From assembly GCA_028290165.1 (NCBI GenBank), contig JAQGKJ010000865.1, forward strand, positions 1-10,110: DNA of 10,110 nucleotides, read 5' to 3'. The DNA comes from Bradyrhizobium sp. (GTDB lineage: Bacteria; Pseudomonadota; Alphaproteobacteria; Rhizobiales; Xanthobacteraceae). The notes under the pieces were generated by a model. That model was not told where the DNA came from. It saw only the letters and a program-made list of their open reading frames with translations, and did not search any database. A program made the position numbers and the translations under genes. Numbering within the stretch: the stretch's first letter is position 1; the number at the start of each line of letters is the position of its first letter. Of this stretch, positions 1-7,081 are shown in pieces.

Positions 1-1
1 C

Positions 2-58
2 GCCGCCACGACCGTGAAGATGATGATCGATGAGTTTCTCATGGGGAATATGTCGTGA
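2..58 (+). CDS. 3' end of an unidentified plus-strand gene (partial)
   Basis: The frame is open from the window edge and ends with TGA at 56-58, giving the C-terminal residues AATTVKMMIDEFLMGNMS. It stops 24 bases before the convergent rluC stop codon, which is a natural place for a gene to end. The other two plus frames stop at once (TGA at 15-17 and 31-33). Eighteen residues are too few to assign a family, and no motif is recognisable. It could be a chance open frame. No terminator-like hairpin is visible in the short gap to rluC. Confidence 0.4.
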   Translation, partial: AATTVKMMIDEFLMGNMS

Positions 59-82
59 TCCCCCCGGTAAACTGCAAATAAA

Positions 83-1279
83 TTATTCTTCAGGCGCGTT
101 CTCGATCGGATCGAACCGGTCGGCCTCAAGACCCAGCAGGTTCCACGATTGCAGCATATGCGGAGGCAGTGGCGCGGTGGCGTCGATAAATCCGCCGCGC
201 GGATGCGGAATCACGATCCGCCGCGCCAGCAGATGCAGCCGCTTCTGCAGGCCGCCCGGCAGTTCCCAGTTTTCCTTGTTGAAATATTTGGGATCGCCCA
301 CGATGGCGTGATCGATATGCGCCATGTGCGCGCGCAACTGATGGGTCCGGCCGGTGACCGGCTTCAGCGATACCCATGCGAGCTTCTGCGCCGAGGTCTC
401 CACCACGGCATAATAGGTCACCGCATGGCTGGCGCCCTCGTCGCCGTGAGCGGCGATCCGCATGATGGTGTCTTCCTCGCCCTCCTCCTTGGCGAGGTAC
501 GTCGAAATCCGCCCCTGCTTCGGCTTCGGCACGCCCGCCACCAGCGCCCAGTAGATCTTGCGCGCCGAACGGTGACGGAACGATCCGGTCAGCGCGGTCG
601 CGGCGAACCGCGTTTTCGCAACCAACAGACAGCCCGCGGTCTCCTTGTCGAGCCGATGCACCAGCCGCGGTTTTTGGCCTTTCGCGTCGCGCATCACTTC
701 CAGCATCTGGTCGATGTGCCGCGTGGTGCCGGAACCGCCCTGCACGGCAAGTCCGGCCGGCTTGTTCAGCACCATGACGTCGGCATCCTCGAACAGGATC
801 ATGTCCTTGAGGGTTTGGAGCGTCTTGGTCGCCCCTTCCGAGAGCTGACCTGCAACCTTGGGCGCATCGAGTTTCAACGGCGGAATGCGAACGCTCTGTC
901 CCTCTTCCAGCCGGTCCTTGCTGTCGGCGCGCTTGCCGTTCACGCGCAGTTCGCCTTTGCGCACGATACGCTGGATGTGCGAGAACGACAGGCCGGGAAA
1001 GCGCGCCTCGAGAAAGCGGTCGACGCGCATGTTGTTCTCGTCGGCGGCGACCAGGACGGTCTGAACTTTTGTCGGCAGCGGCGGCGGCTCGGCGACGGGC
1101 TTGACGGGCTCCGGGACAAAGGGCGCCGGCTTCGCAACGCGGGGCGCAGCAAAGCGCGCCGGCGGCTTGCCGCCCGGACGCTGCCCCTGCGCCCGCTCGG
1201 CCTGCGAGCCCCGATACGGACGCGCGCCCTTCGGGCGATCGCCCCGGGCTTTTAGGGGTCTCTTGACGCGTCGGCTCAT
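83..1279 (-). CDS. rluC: 23S rRNA pseudouridine synthase, RluC/RluD family
   Basis: This enzyme isomerises specific uridines of 23S rRNA to pseudouridine during 50S assembly; E. coli RluC acts on U955, U2504 and U2580. The 398-residue protein has an S4 RNA-binding domain at about residues 84-132 (MRVDRFL...GELRVNGKR). The catalytic domain runs from about 160 to 375. It carries the family motif HRLDKETAG, with catalytic Asp211, and the conserved GRTHQLRAH at 310-318. The first ~70 residues are a basic, Pro/Ala-rich, probably disordered extension absent from the ~320-residue E. coli enzyme. The ATG at 1277-1279 has only a distant GGAG upstream, so a later start is possible, although the S4 domain needs residues from about 75 on. 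The family is clear; the exact target uridines, and RluC rather than RluD, are inferred. Confidence 0.9.
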   Translation of the reverse strand: MSRRVKRPLKARGDRPKGARPYRGSQAERAQGQRPGGKPPARFAAPRVAKPAPFVPEPVKPVAEPPPLPTKVQTVLVAADENNMRVDRFLEARFPGLSFSHIQRIVRKGELRVNGKRADSKDRLEEGQSVRIPPLKLDAPKVAGQLSEGATKTLQTLKDMILFEDADVMVLNKPAGLAVQGGSGTTRHIDQMLEVMRDAKGQKPRLVHRLDKETAGCLLVAKTRFAATALTGSFRHRSARKIYWALVAGVPKPKQGRISTYLAKEEGEEDTIMRIAAHGDEGASHAVTYYAVVETSAQKLAWVSLKPVTGRTHQLRAHMAHIDHAIVGDPKYFNKENWELPGGLQKRLHLLARRIVIPHPRGGFIDATAPLPPHMLQSWNLLGLEADRFDPIENAPEE

Positions 1280-1411
1280 GGTGGCTGCGGCTCCAAACTA
1301 AGCCGTTGGGTAGCGCAAAAGCAGCTAGTCGTCACGGCGTAAACACTACAAATGTTGCTTGGAAATGATCATGTTAGGCGAACGGCGAAGAAACGATGGG
1401 AAGCACCCTCG
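1280..1411. other. Divergent intergenic region, rluC / hydrolase
   Basis: These 132 bases separate two divergent genes, so promoters for both should lie here. I found no convincing -35/-10 pair on either strand. The only small symmetry is ATGATCAT near 1366-1373, which is too short to interpret. A weak purine stretch (TGGGA, about 1397-1401) lies before the hydrolase start. No RNA gene or repeat is apparent. Confidence 0.5.
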
Positions 1412-2353
1412 ATGACACCGCTGAAATCCGCTTTGGCTGTTCTTGCGGCCATGCTCGTGGGCGCGGCCTTTGCGCAGCAAAGCCCGACGTTGGAGGACAT
1501 CGCCTGGAAGCTGGCGGAACTCGGCCCCGTCATCGACGGGCCGAACACCGCGAAAATCTATGCATCGCTGCAGGAAAAGGAGCCCTATCAAGGCGTCAAG
1601 GTCGAGCGCGACGTCAAATACGGGACTGCCGATCGCAATCTGCTCGATGTCTTCATGCCGCAGACCGCGTCACCACCACGCCCGGTGTTGATCTTTGTTC
1701 ACGGCGGTGCCTTCGTGGCAGGCGACAGACGCGAACCCGGCACGCCATTCTTTGACAATATCGCGCTGTGGGCAGTGAGGAACGGCTTTGTCGGCGTCAA
1801 CATGACCTATCGGCTTGCACCGCAAGCGAAGTGGCCGGCCGGCGCGGAAGATATCGGCTCCGCCGTGCAATGGGTCGCAAACAGCATCGGCGGGCGCGGC
1901 GGCGATCTCGCGCAGATTTATCTGATGGGACATTCCGCCGGTGCCGTTCACGTGGCAAGCTACGTCTCGCACCCCGAATTTTACAAGGTGAAAGGCGGCG
2001 GCCTTGCCGGTGCCATTGTGGTATCGGGTCTTTACAATCTGACCGCGATGAAGCTGGGCGATCCCGAACGCGCCTATTTCGGCGACGATCCCTCGCGCTA
2101 CGCCGAAGAATCCTCGCTCCAGGGTTTGGCGACGACCAGCATCCCGCTGATGATCGTTACCGCCGAAATGGATCCACCCGTATTCCAGCGTCAATTCGAG
2201 CTGTTGAAAGACGCCACCTGCAAGCGAGCAAGCGGATGCGCCCGCGCGCTGATATTGCCGCAGCACAGTCACATGTCGGAGGTGTTTTCGATCAACACTG
2301 CGGATACGCGCCTGACCGATCAAATTCTGGATTTTGTCAGGACAGGGAAATAG
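1412..2353 (+). CDS. Secreted alpha/beta-hydrolase (carboxylesterase/lipase-like)
   Basis: This is a 313-residue esterase-like enzyme of the hormone-sensitive-lipase/COG0657 type that probably hydrolyses carboxylic esters; the substrate is unknown. The start at 1412 gives a classical signal peptide (MTPLKSALAVLAAMLVGAAFA, cut near residue 21), which predicts a periplasmic or secreted protein. An earlier in-frame ATG at 1352 would bury this signal behind a charged leader. Visible motifs are the oxyanion-hole HGGAF (97-101), the nucleophile elbow GHSAG with Ser175, probable acid Asp254 (AEMDPP) and probable base His287 (QHSHMSE). Cys270 and Cys276 flank a short loop and could form a disulfide in the periplasm. 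The gene stands alone on the plus strand between rluC and rarA and is convergent with rarA. The fold and triad are well supported; the physiological role is not. Confidence 0.85.
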   Translation: MTPLKSALAVLAAMLVGAAFAQQSPTLEDIAWKLAELGPVIDGPNTAKIYASLQEKEPYQGVKVERDVKYGTADRNLLDVFMPQTASPPRPVLIFVHGGAFVAGDRREPGTPFFDNIALWAVRNGFVGVNMTYRLAPQAKWPAGAEDIGSAVQWVANSIGGRGGDLAQIYLMGHSAGAVHVASYVSHPEFYKVKGGGLAGAIVVSGLYNLTAMKLGDPERAYFGDDPSRYAEESSLQGLATTSIPLMIVTAEMDPPVFQRQFELLKDATCKRASGCARALILPQHSHMSEVFSINTADTRLTDQILDFVRTGK

Positions 2354-2365
2354 CACCGCTATTTC
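2347..2365. terminator. Shared hairpin spanning both convergent stop codons
   Basis: A perfect 7-bp inverted repeat GAAATAG-CACCG-CTATTTC is centred on the five bases between the hydrolase and rarA. Each arm contains the TAG stop of one gene (2351-2353 on plus, 2359-2361 on minus). A GC-rich stretch GGGCCCGGGCCC (2366-2377) adjoins it inside rarA. There is no U-tract on either side, so it is not a classical intrinsic terminator. A bidirectional 3'-end or RNA-stabilising structure is inferred. Confidence 0.4.
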
Positions 2366-3699
2366 GGGCCCGGGCCCCGCTCCTTGCGCAGCTTCGCCCA
2401 GTAATCCAGCCGCCTGCGGATCTCGCGCTCGAATCCGCGGTCGGGCGGATCGTAAAACGTCGGATGGCCAAGCGCGTCCGGGAAATATTCCTGACCCGAA
2501 ATGGCTTCCTCGGTGTCGTGATCGTATTCGTAGCCGCTGCCATAACCTTCCGACTTCATCAATTTGGTCGGCGAGTTCAGGATATGTTTCGGCGGCAGCA
2601 GCGAACCGCCCTCCTTGGCGGCGCGCATCGCCGCGCCAAACGCCTTGTAGGCGGCGTTCGATTTCGGCGCGGTGGCGAGATAGATCACGGCTTGCGCGAT
2701 CGCGAGTTCGCCCTCGGGATGGCCGAGAAAGTCGTAGGCGTCCTTGGCGGCGTTGCAGATCACCAGCGCCTGCGGATCGGCGAGACCAATGTCCTCGACC
2801 GCCATGCGGACCACGCGCCGCGCCAGAAACAGCGGGTCCTCGCCGGCGTCCATCATGCGCGCGAGATAATACAAGGCGGCATCGGGATCGGAGCCTCGTA
2901 CCGATTTATGCAATGCCGAGATCAGATTGTAATGGCCGTCGGCGGACTTGTCGTAGATCGGCGCGCGGCGCTGCAGGATGTCCTGCAATTGCTCGGCATT
3001 GAAAATCTCGCTTTCGCGCGCGGCGCGCCAGACCTCTTCGGCGAGCGTCAGCGCCGCGCGGCCATCGCCATCGGCCATCCGCACCAGTACGGCGCGGGCC
3101 TCCTCGTCGAGCGGCAGCTTTTTGCCCTCGATCTTCTCGGCATGGGCAAACAGCTTTTCGATGGCCGCTGCGTCGAGCGAATGAAACACCAGCACCCGCG
3201 CCCGCGACAACAGCGCGGCGTTGAGCTCGAACGAGGGATTTTCGGTGGTGGCGCCGACCAGCACCACGGTGCCGTCTTCCATCACCGGCAGAAACGAATC
3301 CTGCTGCGCGCGGTTGAAGCGATGCACCTCATCGACGAACAACAGCGTGCCCTTGCCCATCTCGCGCCGCGCGCGCGCCGCGTCGAACGCCTTCTTCAAA
3401 TCGGCAACGCCGGAAAACACCGCCGAAAGCTGCTCGAAATGCAGTTCGGTGGCATCCGCGAGCAGCCGGGCAACTGTGGTCTTGCCGGTGCCCGGCGGTC
3501 CCCAGAAGATCAGCGAACCCAAAGTACGCGTCGCCAGCATGCGCGTCAGCGCGCCGTCGGGGCCCAGGATGTGATCCTGCCCGACGACCTCCGACAGCGT
3601 TCGCGGGCGCAACCGGTCCGGCAGCGGATGCGGCGCGTCCTGCTCCATCCCTGCGGCCGCGAACAGGTTTGCAGCTTCGCGTGGTCGCTTCGGGCTCAT
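2359..3699 (-). CDS. rarA: Replication-associated recombination protein A (AAA+ ATPase)
   Basis: RarA (MgsA) is a cytoplasmic AAA+ ATPase related to clamp-loader subunits that acts at stalled or collapsed replication forks. The chosen start gives 446 residues, matching the usual length (E. coli 447). Visible motifs are Walker A GPPGTGKT (67-74), Walker B LLFVDEVHRF (119-128, Asp123/Glu124), sensor-1 GATTEN (149-154) and the SRARV arginine-finger region (165-169). The C-terminal tetramerisation part holds KSVRGSDPDAALYYLARM (265-282) and KSEGYGSGYEYDHD (382-395). The ATG at 3697-3699 overlaps the degQ TGA as ATGA, so translation is probably coupled to degQ. The frame stays open 18 codons upstream to 3753, but those residues lie inside degQ and add nothing conserved. 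No strong ribosome binding site precedes the start, which fits coupling. Confidence 0.95.
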   Translation of the reverse strand: MSPKRPREAANLFAAAGMEQDAPHPLPDRLRPRTLSEVVGQDHILGPDGALTRMLATRTLGSLIFWGPPGTGKTTVARLLADATELHFEQLSAVFSGVADLKKAFDAARARREMGKGTLLFVDEVHRFNRAQQDSFLPVMEDGTVVLVGATTENPSFELNAALLSRARVLVFHSLDAAAIEKLFAHAEKIEGKKLPLDEEARAVLVRMADGDGRAALTLAEEVWRAARESEIFNAEQLQDILQRRAPIYDKSADGHYNLISALHKSVRGSDPDAALYYLARMMDAGEDPLFLARRVVRMAVEDIGLADPQALVICNAAKDAYDFLGHPEGELAIAQAVIYLATAPKSNAAYKAFGAAMRAAKEGGSLLPPKHILNSPTKLMKSEGYGSGYEYDHDTEEAISGQEYFPDALGHPTFYDPPDRGFEREIRRRLDYWAKLRKERGPGPK

Positions 3700-5087
3700 C
3701 CGCCGAGCGTAACGTTGATCTGCTGGCCGCCGCGCACCACGGTGATCCGCCAAAGCCGGGCGGAGTCGCGCGTCGCCTTCTCGAGATCGCTGGTCTTGGC
3801 GATCTTCTGGCTATTGACCGCCAGGATGATATCGCCCTTCTGGAAGCCGACATTGGCGGCGGTGGAGTCGTCGCCGAGTTCGGTGACCACCACGCCTTCG
3901 GTGTCCGCGTCCAGATGCAACTCGTCGGCGACGGCGGGTGAGATATTCGCGACCTTCGCGCCCTGGAACGGCGAGCGCGTCGTCAGCACGATTTCGTTGC
4001 GGCCAGTATCGGGCGCGGTCTCGAGCGGCACCGTCAGCTTGATCGTCTTTCCGGCGCGCTGCACGTCGACCTGCGAGGTGCCGCCGAGCGGACGGGTGGC
4101 AAAGCGGTAATCGAAGGCATTGGGATCGTCGACCGCCTGCCCGTCGATTGCGACGATCAGATCGGACGATTTGATGCCGGCGCGGGCCGCCGGACTGTTG
4201 GCAACGACATTGGCCACCAGCGCGCCGGAGGGAAGCCGAAGCCCCAGCGACTCCGCAATCTCCGGCGTCACCGCCTGCAGTCGCGCACCGAGCCATGGCC
4301 GCTTCACGGCCTTGCCGCCGCCTTTCGCGGAAGCCACGACAACGCGCACCATGTTGGCAGGAATGGCAAAACCGATGCCCTGCGAACCCCCGGAGCGCGA
4401 GAAGATCGCGGTATTGACGCCCACCAGCTTGCCGTTCATGTCGACCAGGGCGCCGCCGGAATTGCCGGGGTTGATCGCCGCATCGGTCTGGATGAAGAAC
4501 TGGTAGTCGGTGATGCCGACCTGGGTGCGCGCCAGCGCCGAAATGATTCCGTGGGTCACGGTCTGCCCGACGCCGAAGGGGTTGCCGATCGCCAGCACGA
4601 CGTCGCCCACCGCCAATTCATCGGAGTTGGCAAAATCGAGCGTCGGGAATTTCTCGTGGGAATCTTTCAGGCGCAGCACCGCAAGATCGGTGCGGCTGTC
4701 CTTGAGCACGATCTCGGCCTCGAACTCGCGCTTGTCGGAGAGCGAAACCTTGACCTGATCGGCGCCTTCGATGACGTGGTTGTTGGTCACGACCAGCCCG
4801 GATGGATCCACCATCACGCCCGAGCCCAGCGAACGCTGCATCTGCTCCGGCTGCTGGCCGGGCACGCCAAAGAAGCGGCGGAAGATCGGATCGTCCAGCA
4901 GCGGATTGCGGTTTTGCACCATCTTGGCGGCATAGACGTTGACGACCGCCGGTTGCACGCGCTGCACGATCGGCGCGTAGGACAGTTTTAGCTCCGTCGG
5001 CGAGGCCGGCACGCGCCGGTCCTGGGACGTTGCCGGGGCCGCAGCCAACAGGACGCACAATGCCGTGAAAATGCGAACAACGATCAT
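3696..5087 (-). CDS. degQ: Periplasmic Do/HtrA-family serine protease with two PDZ domains
   Basis: This protease degrades or chaperones misfolded envelope proteins. The 463-residue product has a signal peptide (about residues 1-22, MIVVRIFTALCVLLAAAPA) and a trypsin-like domain. The catalytic triad is His104 (TNNHVIEGA), Asp134 (SRTDLAVL) and Ser210 (NPGNSGGALVD). Two PDZ domains follow at about 265-355 and 372-460. The length matches E. coli DegP/DegQ (474/455). The loop before the protease core is short (KMVQNRNPLLDDPIFRRFFG), so I favour a DegQ-like name, although DegP, DegQ and MucD cannot be told apart from sequence alone. AGGAA at 5094-5098 lies seven bases before the ATG. The gene is first in a two-gene unit with rarA (ATGA overlap). 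The porin gene just upstream gives a possible, unproven link to outer-membrane quality control. Confidence 0.95.
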   Translation of the reverse strand: MIVVRIFTALCVLLAAAPATSQDRRVPASPTELKLSYAPIVQRVQPAVVNVYAAKMVQNRNPLLDDPIFRRFFGVPGQQPEQMQRSLGSGVMVDPSGLVVTNNHVIEGADQVKVSLSDKREFEAEIVLKDSRTDLAVLRLKDSHEKFPTLDFANSDELAVGDVVLAIGNPFGVGQTVTHGIISALARTQVGITDYQFFIQTDAAINPGNSGGALVDMNGKLVGVNTAIFSRSGGSQGIGFAIPANMVRVVVASAKGGGKAVKRPWLGARLQAVTPEIAESLGLRLPSGALVANVVANSPAARAGIKSSDLIVAIDGQAVDDPNAFDYRFATRPLGGTSQVDVQRAGKTIKLTVPLETAPDTGRNEIVLTTRSPFQGAKVANISPAVADELHLDADTEGVVVTELGDDSTAANVGFQKGDIILAVNSQKIAKTSDLEKATRDSARLWRITVVRGGQQINVTLGG

Positions 5088-5117
5088 GAAGGATTCCTAG
5101 GGGATTGGTCGGCAACG

Positions 5118-5146
5118 AATATAGGCTGCCCGGCCCGCGAATAGAA
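5118..5146 (-). promoter_or_regulatory. Candidate degQ promoter
   Basis: On the minus strand TATATT (5118-5123) is a good -10 match. With a 17-base spacer the -35 position reads TTCTAT (5141-5146), a poor match. A start near 5111 would give a leader of about 24 bases with the AGGAA ribosome binding site. The element lies in the 157-base porin-degQ gap. It is supported mainly by its -10 box and position. Confidence 0.3.
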
Positions 5147-5170
5147 GGCATCGGAAGCCTTTGGGCAGCC
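5124..5170. repeat. Nested inverted repeats between porin and degQ
   Basis: GGCTGCCC (5124-5131) and GGGCAGCC (5163-5170) form a perfect 8-bp inverted repeat 31 bases apart. A second repeat, AAGGC-N7-GCCTT (5145-5161), is nested inside. The outer arm abuts the TATATT box of the candidate degQ promoter. In RNA it could act as a 3' structure for the porin transcript; in DNA it could be a protein site. No U-tract follows on the minus strand beyond TATATT. The role is unassigned. Confidence 0.35.
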
Positions 5171-5244
5171 GGTTATGGGCCCGATTCGGGCTTGGTCATC
5201 GCCCGGATGGACCGTGGGGATCGTCCGTCTCGCCTGCCGGTCGC

Positions 5245-6738
5245 TCAGAAGCGGAAGCGAAGCCCAACCGTGGGATCGATCGAGCTGCGATTGAGGAAGC
5301 CATTCACCAGGCCGCCATTGTTCTGCGAGAACATGATTCCGGCGTAGGCATCGAATTTCTTCGCAAACTGCCAATCGACGACAAAGGAAACGGCGTCGAA
5401 CGTCCCGTGGCAGTTTGCGAACGCCGAGGGGTTGGTGCAGTTGACGAATGCACCAAAGGTGGGCTGCGTATAATGGTAGTAAGCGCCAATCAGATCCAAA
5501 TTGTCAGTGACGGCGTATTTCACGCCAGTCCAGAATACATGCAATAATCTGTCGCCGGCGTTGAAAGCCGTGTTGTTGATGTTCGTGTTGTTGATCGCCG
5601 CGCAGCCGGCGCAGACGAAGTCTCCCGAGATAGTACTAAAACCGGTTCCGGTGGCGAAGGGATTGCTGGGGGGCGCAAACTGAATGAATTCGTATCCAGC
5701 GAACAGCTTGAGCGGCCCGTTACTGTATTTGGCAACCAGCATCACGCTTGAATCATCGGAGAGCGTCGCGGTGAGAATCTGCGGCAGTACCGCCGGGAAC
5801 GTGCTGCCGGCAAGCCCTAGCGACACGGCGTTCTGGACGAAGCTGCCGATGGCGTCGACCGAAAGCGTGCCGCCAGCCAAATTGGGAATGTCGCCGCCGA
5901 CCTGGAGCTGGTAGGAACCAGTCGCGGCGTTGTTCAGCCCGTAGCCACCGAATTGCCAGAGCGCCGCAACCCTGAACTGGCCGATGTCGACATGATACTT
6001 CACCGACGTGCTAAATCGGCAGTCCTCGGTATCGCCCACGCCGCAGGTTATCCCCTGGAAGCCGATCGGTGAGAAAGCGTAGGAAGCCCCCATCGGATCG
6101 TAGGCAAAAACTGCGTCCAAAGTTAGCGTGTTCTGCCGGAAAACGGTCAGGGTGCCGTAGGGTGAACTGACGCCCAGATAGCCCACGGAATTGTAAAATT
6201 GCCCGGCCCGGCTCGAGTCGGCGAACGAATCCTGGCTGGTGAGCGGGATGCCGGCGTTCTCGGCCACCGAGTGCGGTCCGTTGGAAAAGTGCAGCGAATA
6301 AGGATCGAACCCGGCCTGCAGATCGAAGATGAAAGCCCACCCCTCAGCTAGCGGCTCTTTGCCTTTGATCCCGATGTTTGAATTGCTCAAGGCGTTCGGC
6401 GCCAGATCCCACCGCGGGTGGTTGCTGTATTTCTGGATCAGATAATCTACCCCGACGGCGGATGTGCCATTCCAGGGCGCGCCATGGCTCCGCCACGTCA
6501 CACCCCCGTCGATCGTGCCGTAGACCGTGATGCCACCCCAGGTCAATGGGCAGCTCGTGACGACGAAGTCCTCAAAGCTGGTACATGTCGCCGGCTGCGA
6601 CGAAGTTTTCGCGCTCGCGGGCGCCGCCTTGGTTGCCATGGTGTCGCCGGCCGACGCGTCCGCCGCCGATGCTTCCGGACATGTTGCAAGCAGGAGGACA
6701 GAGCCGGTCAATGCCATACGCCAAGCAGTGCGAGCCAT
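5245..6738 (-). CDS. Outer-membrane porin (Gram-negative porin, OmpC-like)
   Basis: This is a 497-residue outer-membrane beta-barrel that probably forms a diffusion channel for small solutes. It has a signal peptide (about residues 1-25, ending PEASA). The first barrel strand motif GGITVYGTIDGGVTW (68-82) is typical of Porin_4-type proteins. Alternating aromatic/hydrophobic strands follow throughout, and the C-terminus GLRFRF ends in the terminal Phe used as the BAM assembly signal. It lacks the lipoprotein-like LKIGG start of Porin_2 rhizobial porins, so it is a different porin class. Mature cysteines come in four close pairs (52/63, 232/240, 376/379, 434/443), which suggests loop disulfides. 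A very strong ribosome binding site AGGGGGGAA precedes the ATG by four bases, fitting high expression. Solute specificity cannot be told from the sequence. Confidence 0.85.
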   Translation of the reverse strand: MARTAWRMALTGSVLLLATCPEASAADASAGDTMATKAAPASAKTSSQPATCTSFEDFVVTSCPLTWGGITVYGTIDGGVTWRSHGAPWNGTSAVGVDYLIQKYSNHPRWDLAPNALSNSNIGIKGKEPLAEGWAFIFDLQAGFDPYSLHFSNGPHSVAENAGIPLTSQDSFADSSRAGQFYNSVGYLGVSSPYGTLTVFRQNTLTLDAVFAYDPMGASYAFSPIGFQGITCGVGDTEDCRFSTSVKYHVDIGQFRVAALWQFGGYGLNNAATGSYQLQVGGDIPNLAGGTLSVDAIGSFVQNAVSLGLAGSTFPAVLPQILTATLSDDSSVMLVAKYSNGPLKLFAGYEFIQFAPPSNPFATGTGFSTISGDFVCAGCAAINNTNINNTAFNAGDRLLHVFWTGVKYAVTDNLDLIGAYYHYTQPTFGAFVNCTNPSAFANCHGTFDAVSFVVDWQFAKKFDAYAGIMFSQNNGGLVNGFLNRSSIDPTVGLRFRF

Positions 6739-7081
6739 CGTTCCCCCCTATGGTCAAGCGTCCAAATCGAATCCATTCAAGTTGCCGAGCGACCTTGTCG
6801 GCCGCTACTCAATGCCTGAGCATCTAACGTCTCACCGTGCAATGCAAGTCGCTGCCATCAATTGGAACCGTTGCCGGGGTCAAGGTGAGTCCGAACGCCG
6901 ACATAGATCGCGGAAATATCAGCCTCGGCGCATGCGGCGACATCTTCGCGATACGCACCCAGGTCGCGTTCCGCGCGGCCCGCCATCGGCCGGAACCAGC
7001 ACATCGACACGGCTTGCAATTTGGGGAAGCCGGCGGGACAAATAGCGTCCTTTCAAGCAGCGCACGCCATGGAGCACGGAC
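6739..7081. other. Divergent intergenic region, porin / oxidoreductase
   Basis: These 343 bases should hold promoters for the porin (minus) and the oxidoreductase (plus). For the oxidoreductase, TTGCAA (7014-7019) and ACAAAT (7038-7043), 18 bases apart, are a weak candidate. GGAG at 7071-7074 is its ribosome binding site. I found no convincing porin promoter. A short minus-strand open frame that may be a gene relic occupies 6858-7052. No RNA gene, repeat array or insertion sequence was seen. Confidence 0.45.
6858..7052 (-). pseudogene. Possible 3' relic of an unknown minus-strand gene
   Basis: A 64-codon minus-strand frame is open between TGA at 7053-7055 and TGA at 6858-6860. Its conceptual product has a protein-like composition, for example CPAGFPKLQAVSMCWF and AERDLGAYREDVAACAEAD. 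The only ATG inside (7002-7004) would give 48 residues and has no ribosome binding site. Third-position G+C, counted by eye, is about two thirds, lower than I would expect for a gene in this genome. It ends before the oxidoreductase start, so it could be the C-terminal stump of a gene removed when the present arrangement formed. It could equally be a chance open frame. I do not recognise a family. Confidence 0.2.

Noticed and set aside
149..1255. A 368-codon plus-strand frame opposite rluC
   Set aside because: It is the antisense shadow of rluC, whose frame holds the S4 and HRLD motifs. No conserved motif is visible in the antisense product.
1352..1411. An upstream ATG start for the hydrolase
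   Set aside because: It would place a charged leader before an otherwise ideal signal peptide. The start at 1412 fits secretion better.
3700..3753. An upstream start for rarA
   Set aside because: The extra 18 residues lie wholly inside degQ, show no conservation I recognise, and would make the protein longer than the usual ~446 residues.
1768..4110. A 780-codon open frame on the plus strand
   Set aside because: It runs antisense through rarA and out of frame through the hydrolase, both of which carry complete family motifs. Its translation is Arg/His-rich with no domain signature, as expected for the reverse of a GC-rich gene.
6676..6690. Lipobox in the porin leader (LATC)
   Set aside because: Thr at -1 and Pro after the Cys are atypical for signal peptidase II, and the ASA-A site downstream suits signal peptidase I. 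The barrel C-terminus ending in Phe also argues for a porin rather than a lipoprotein.
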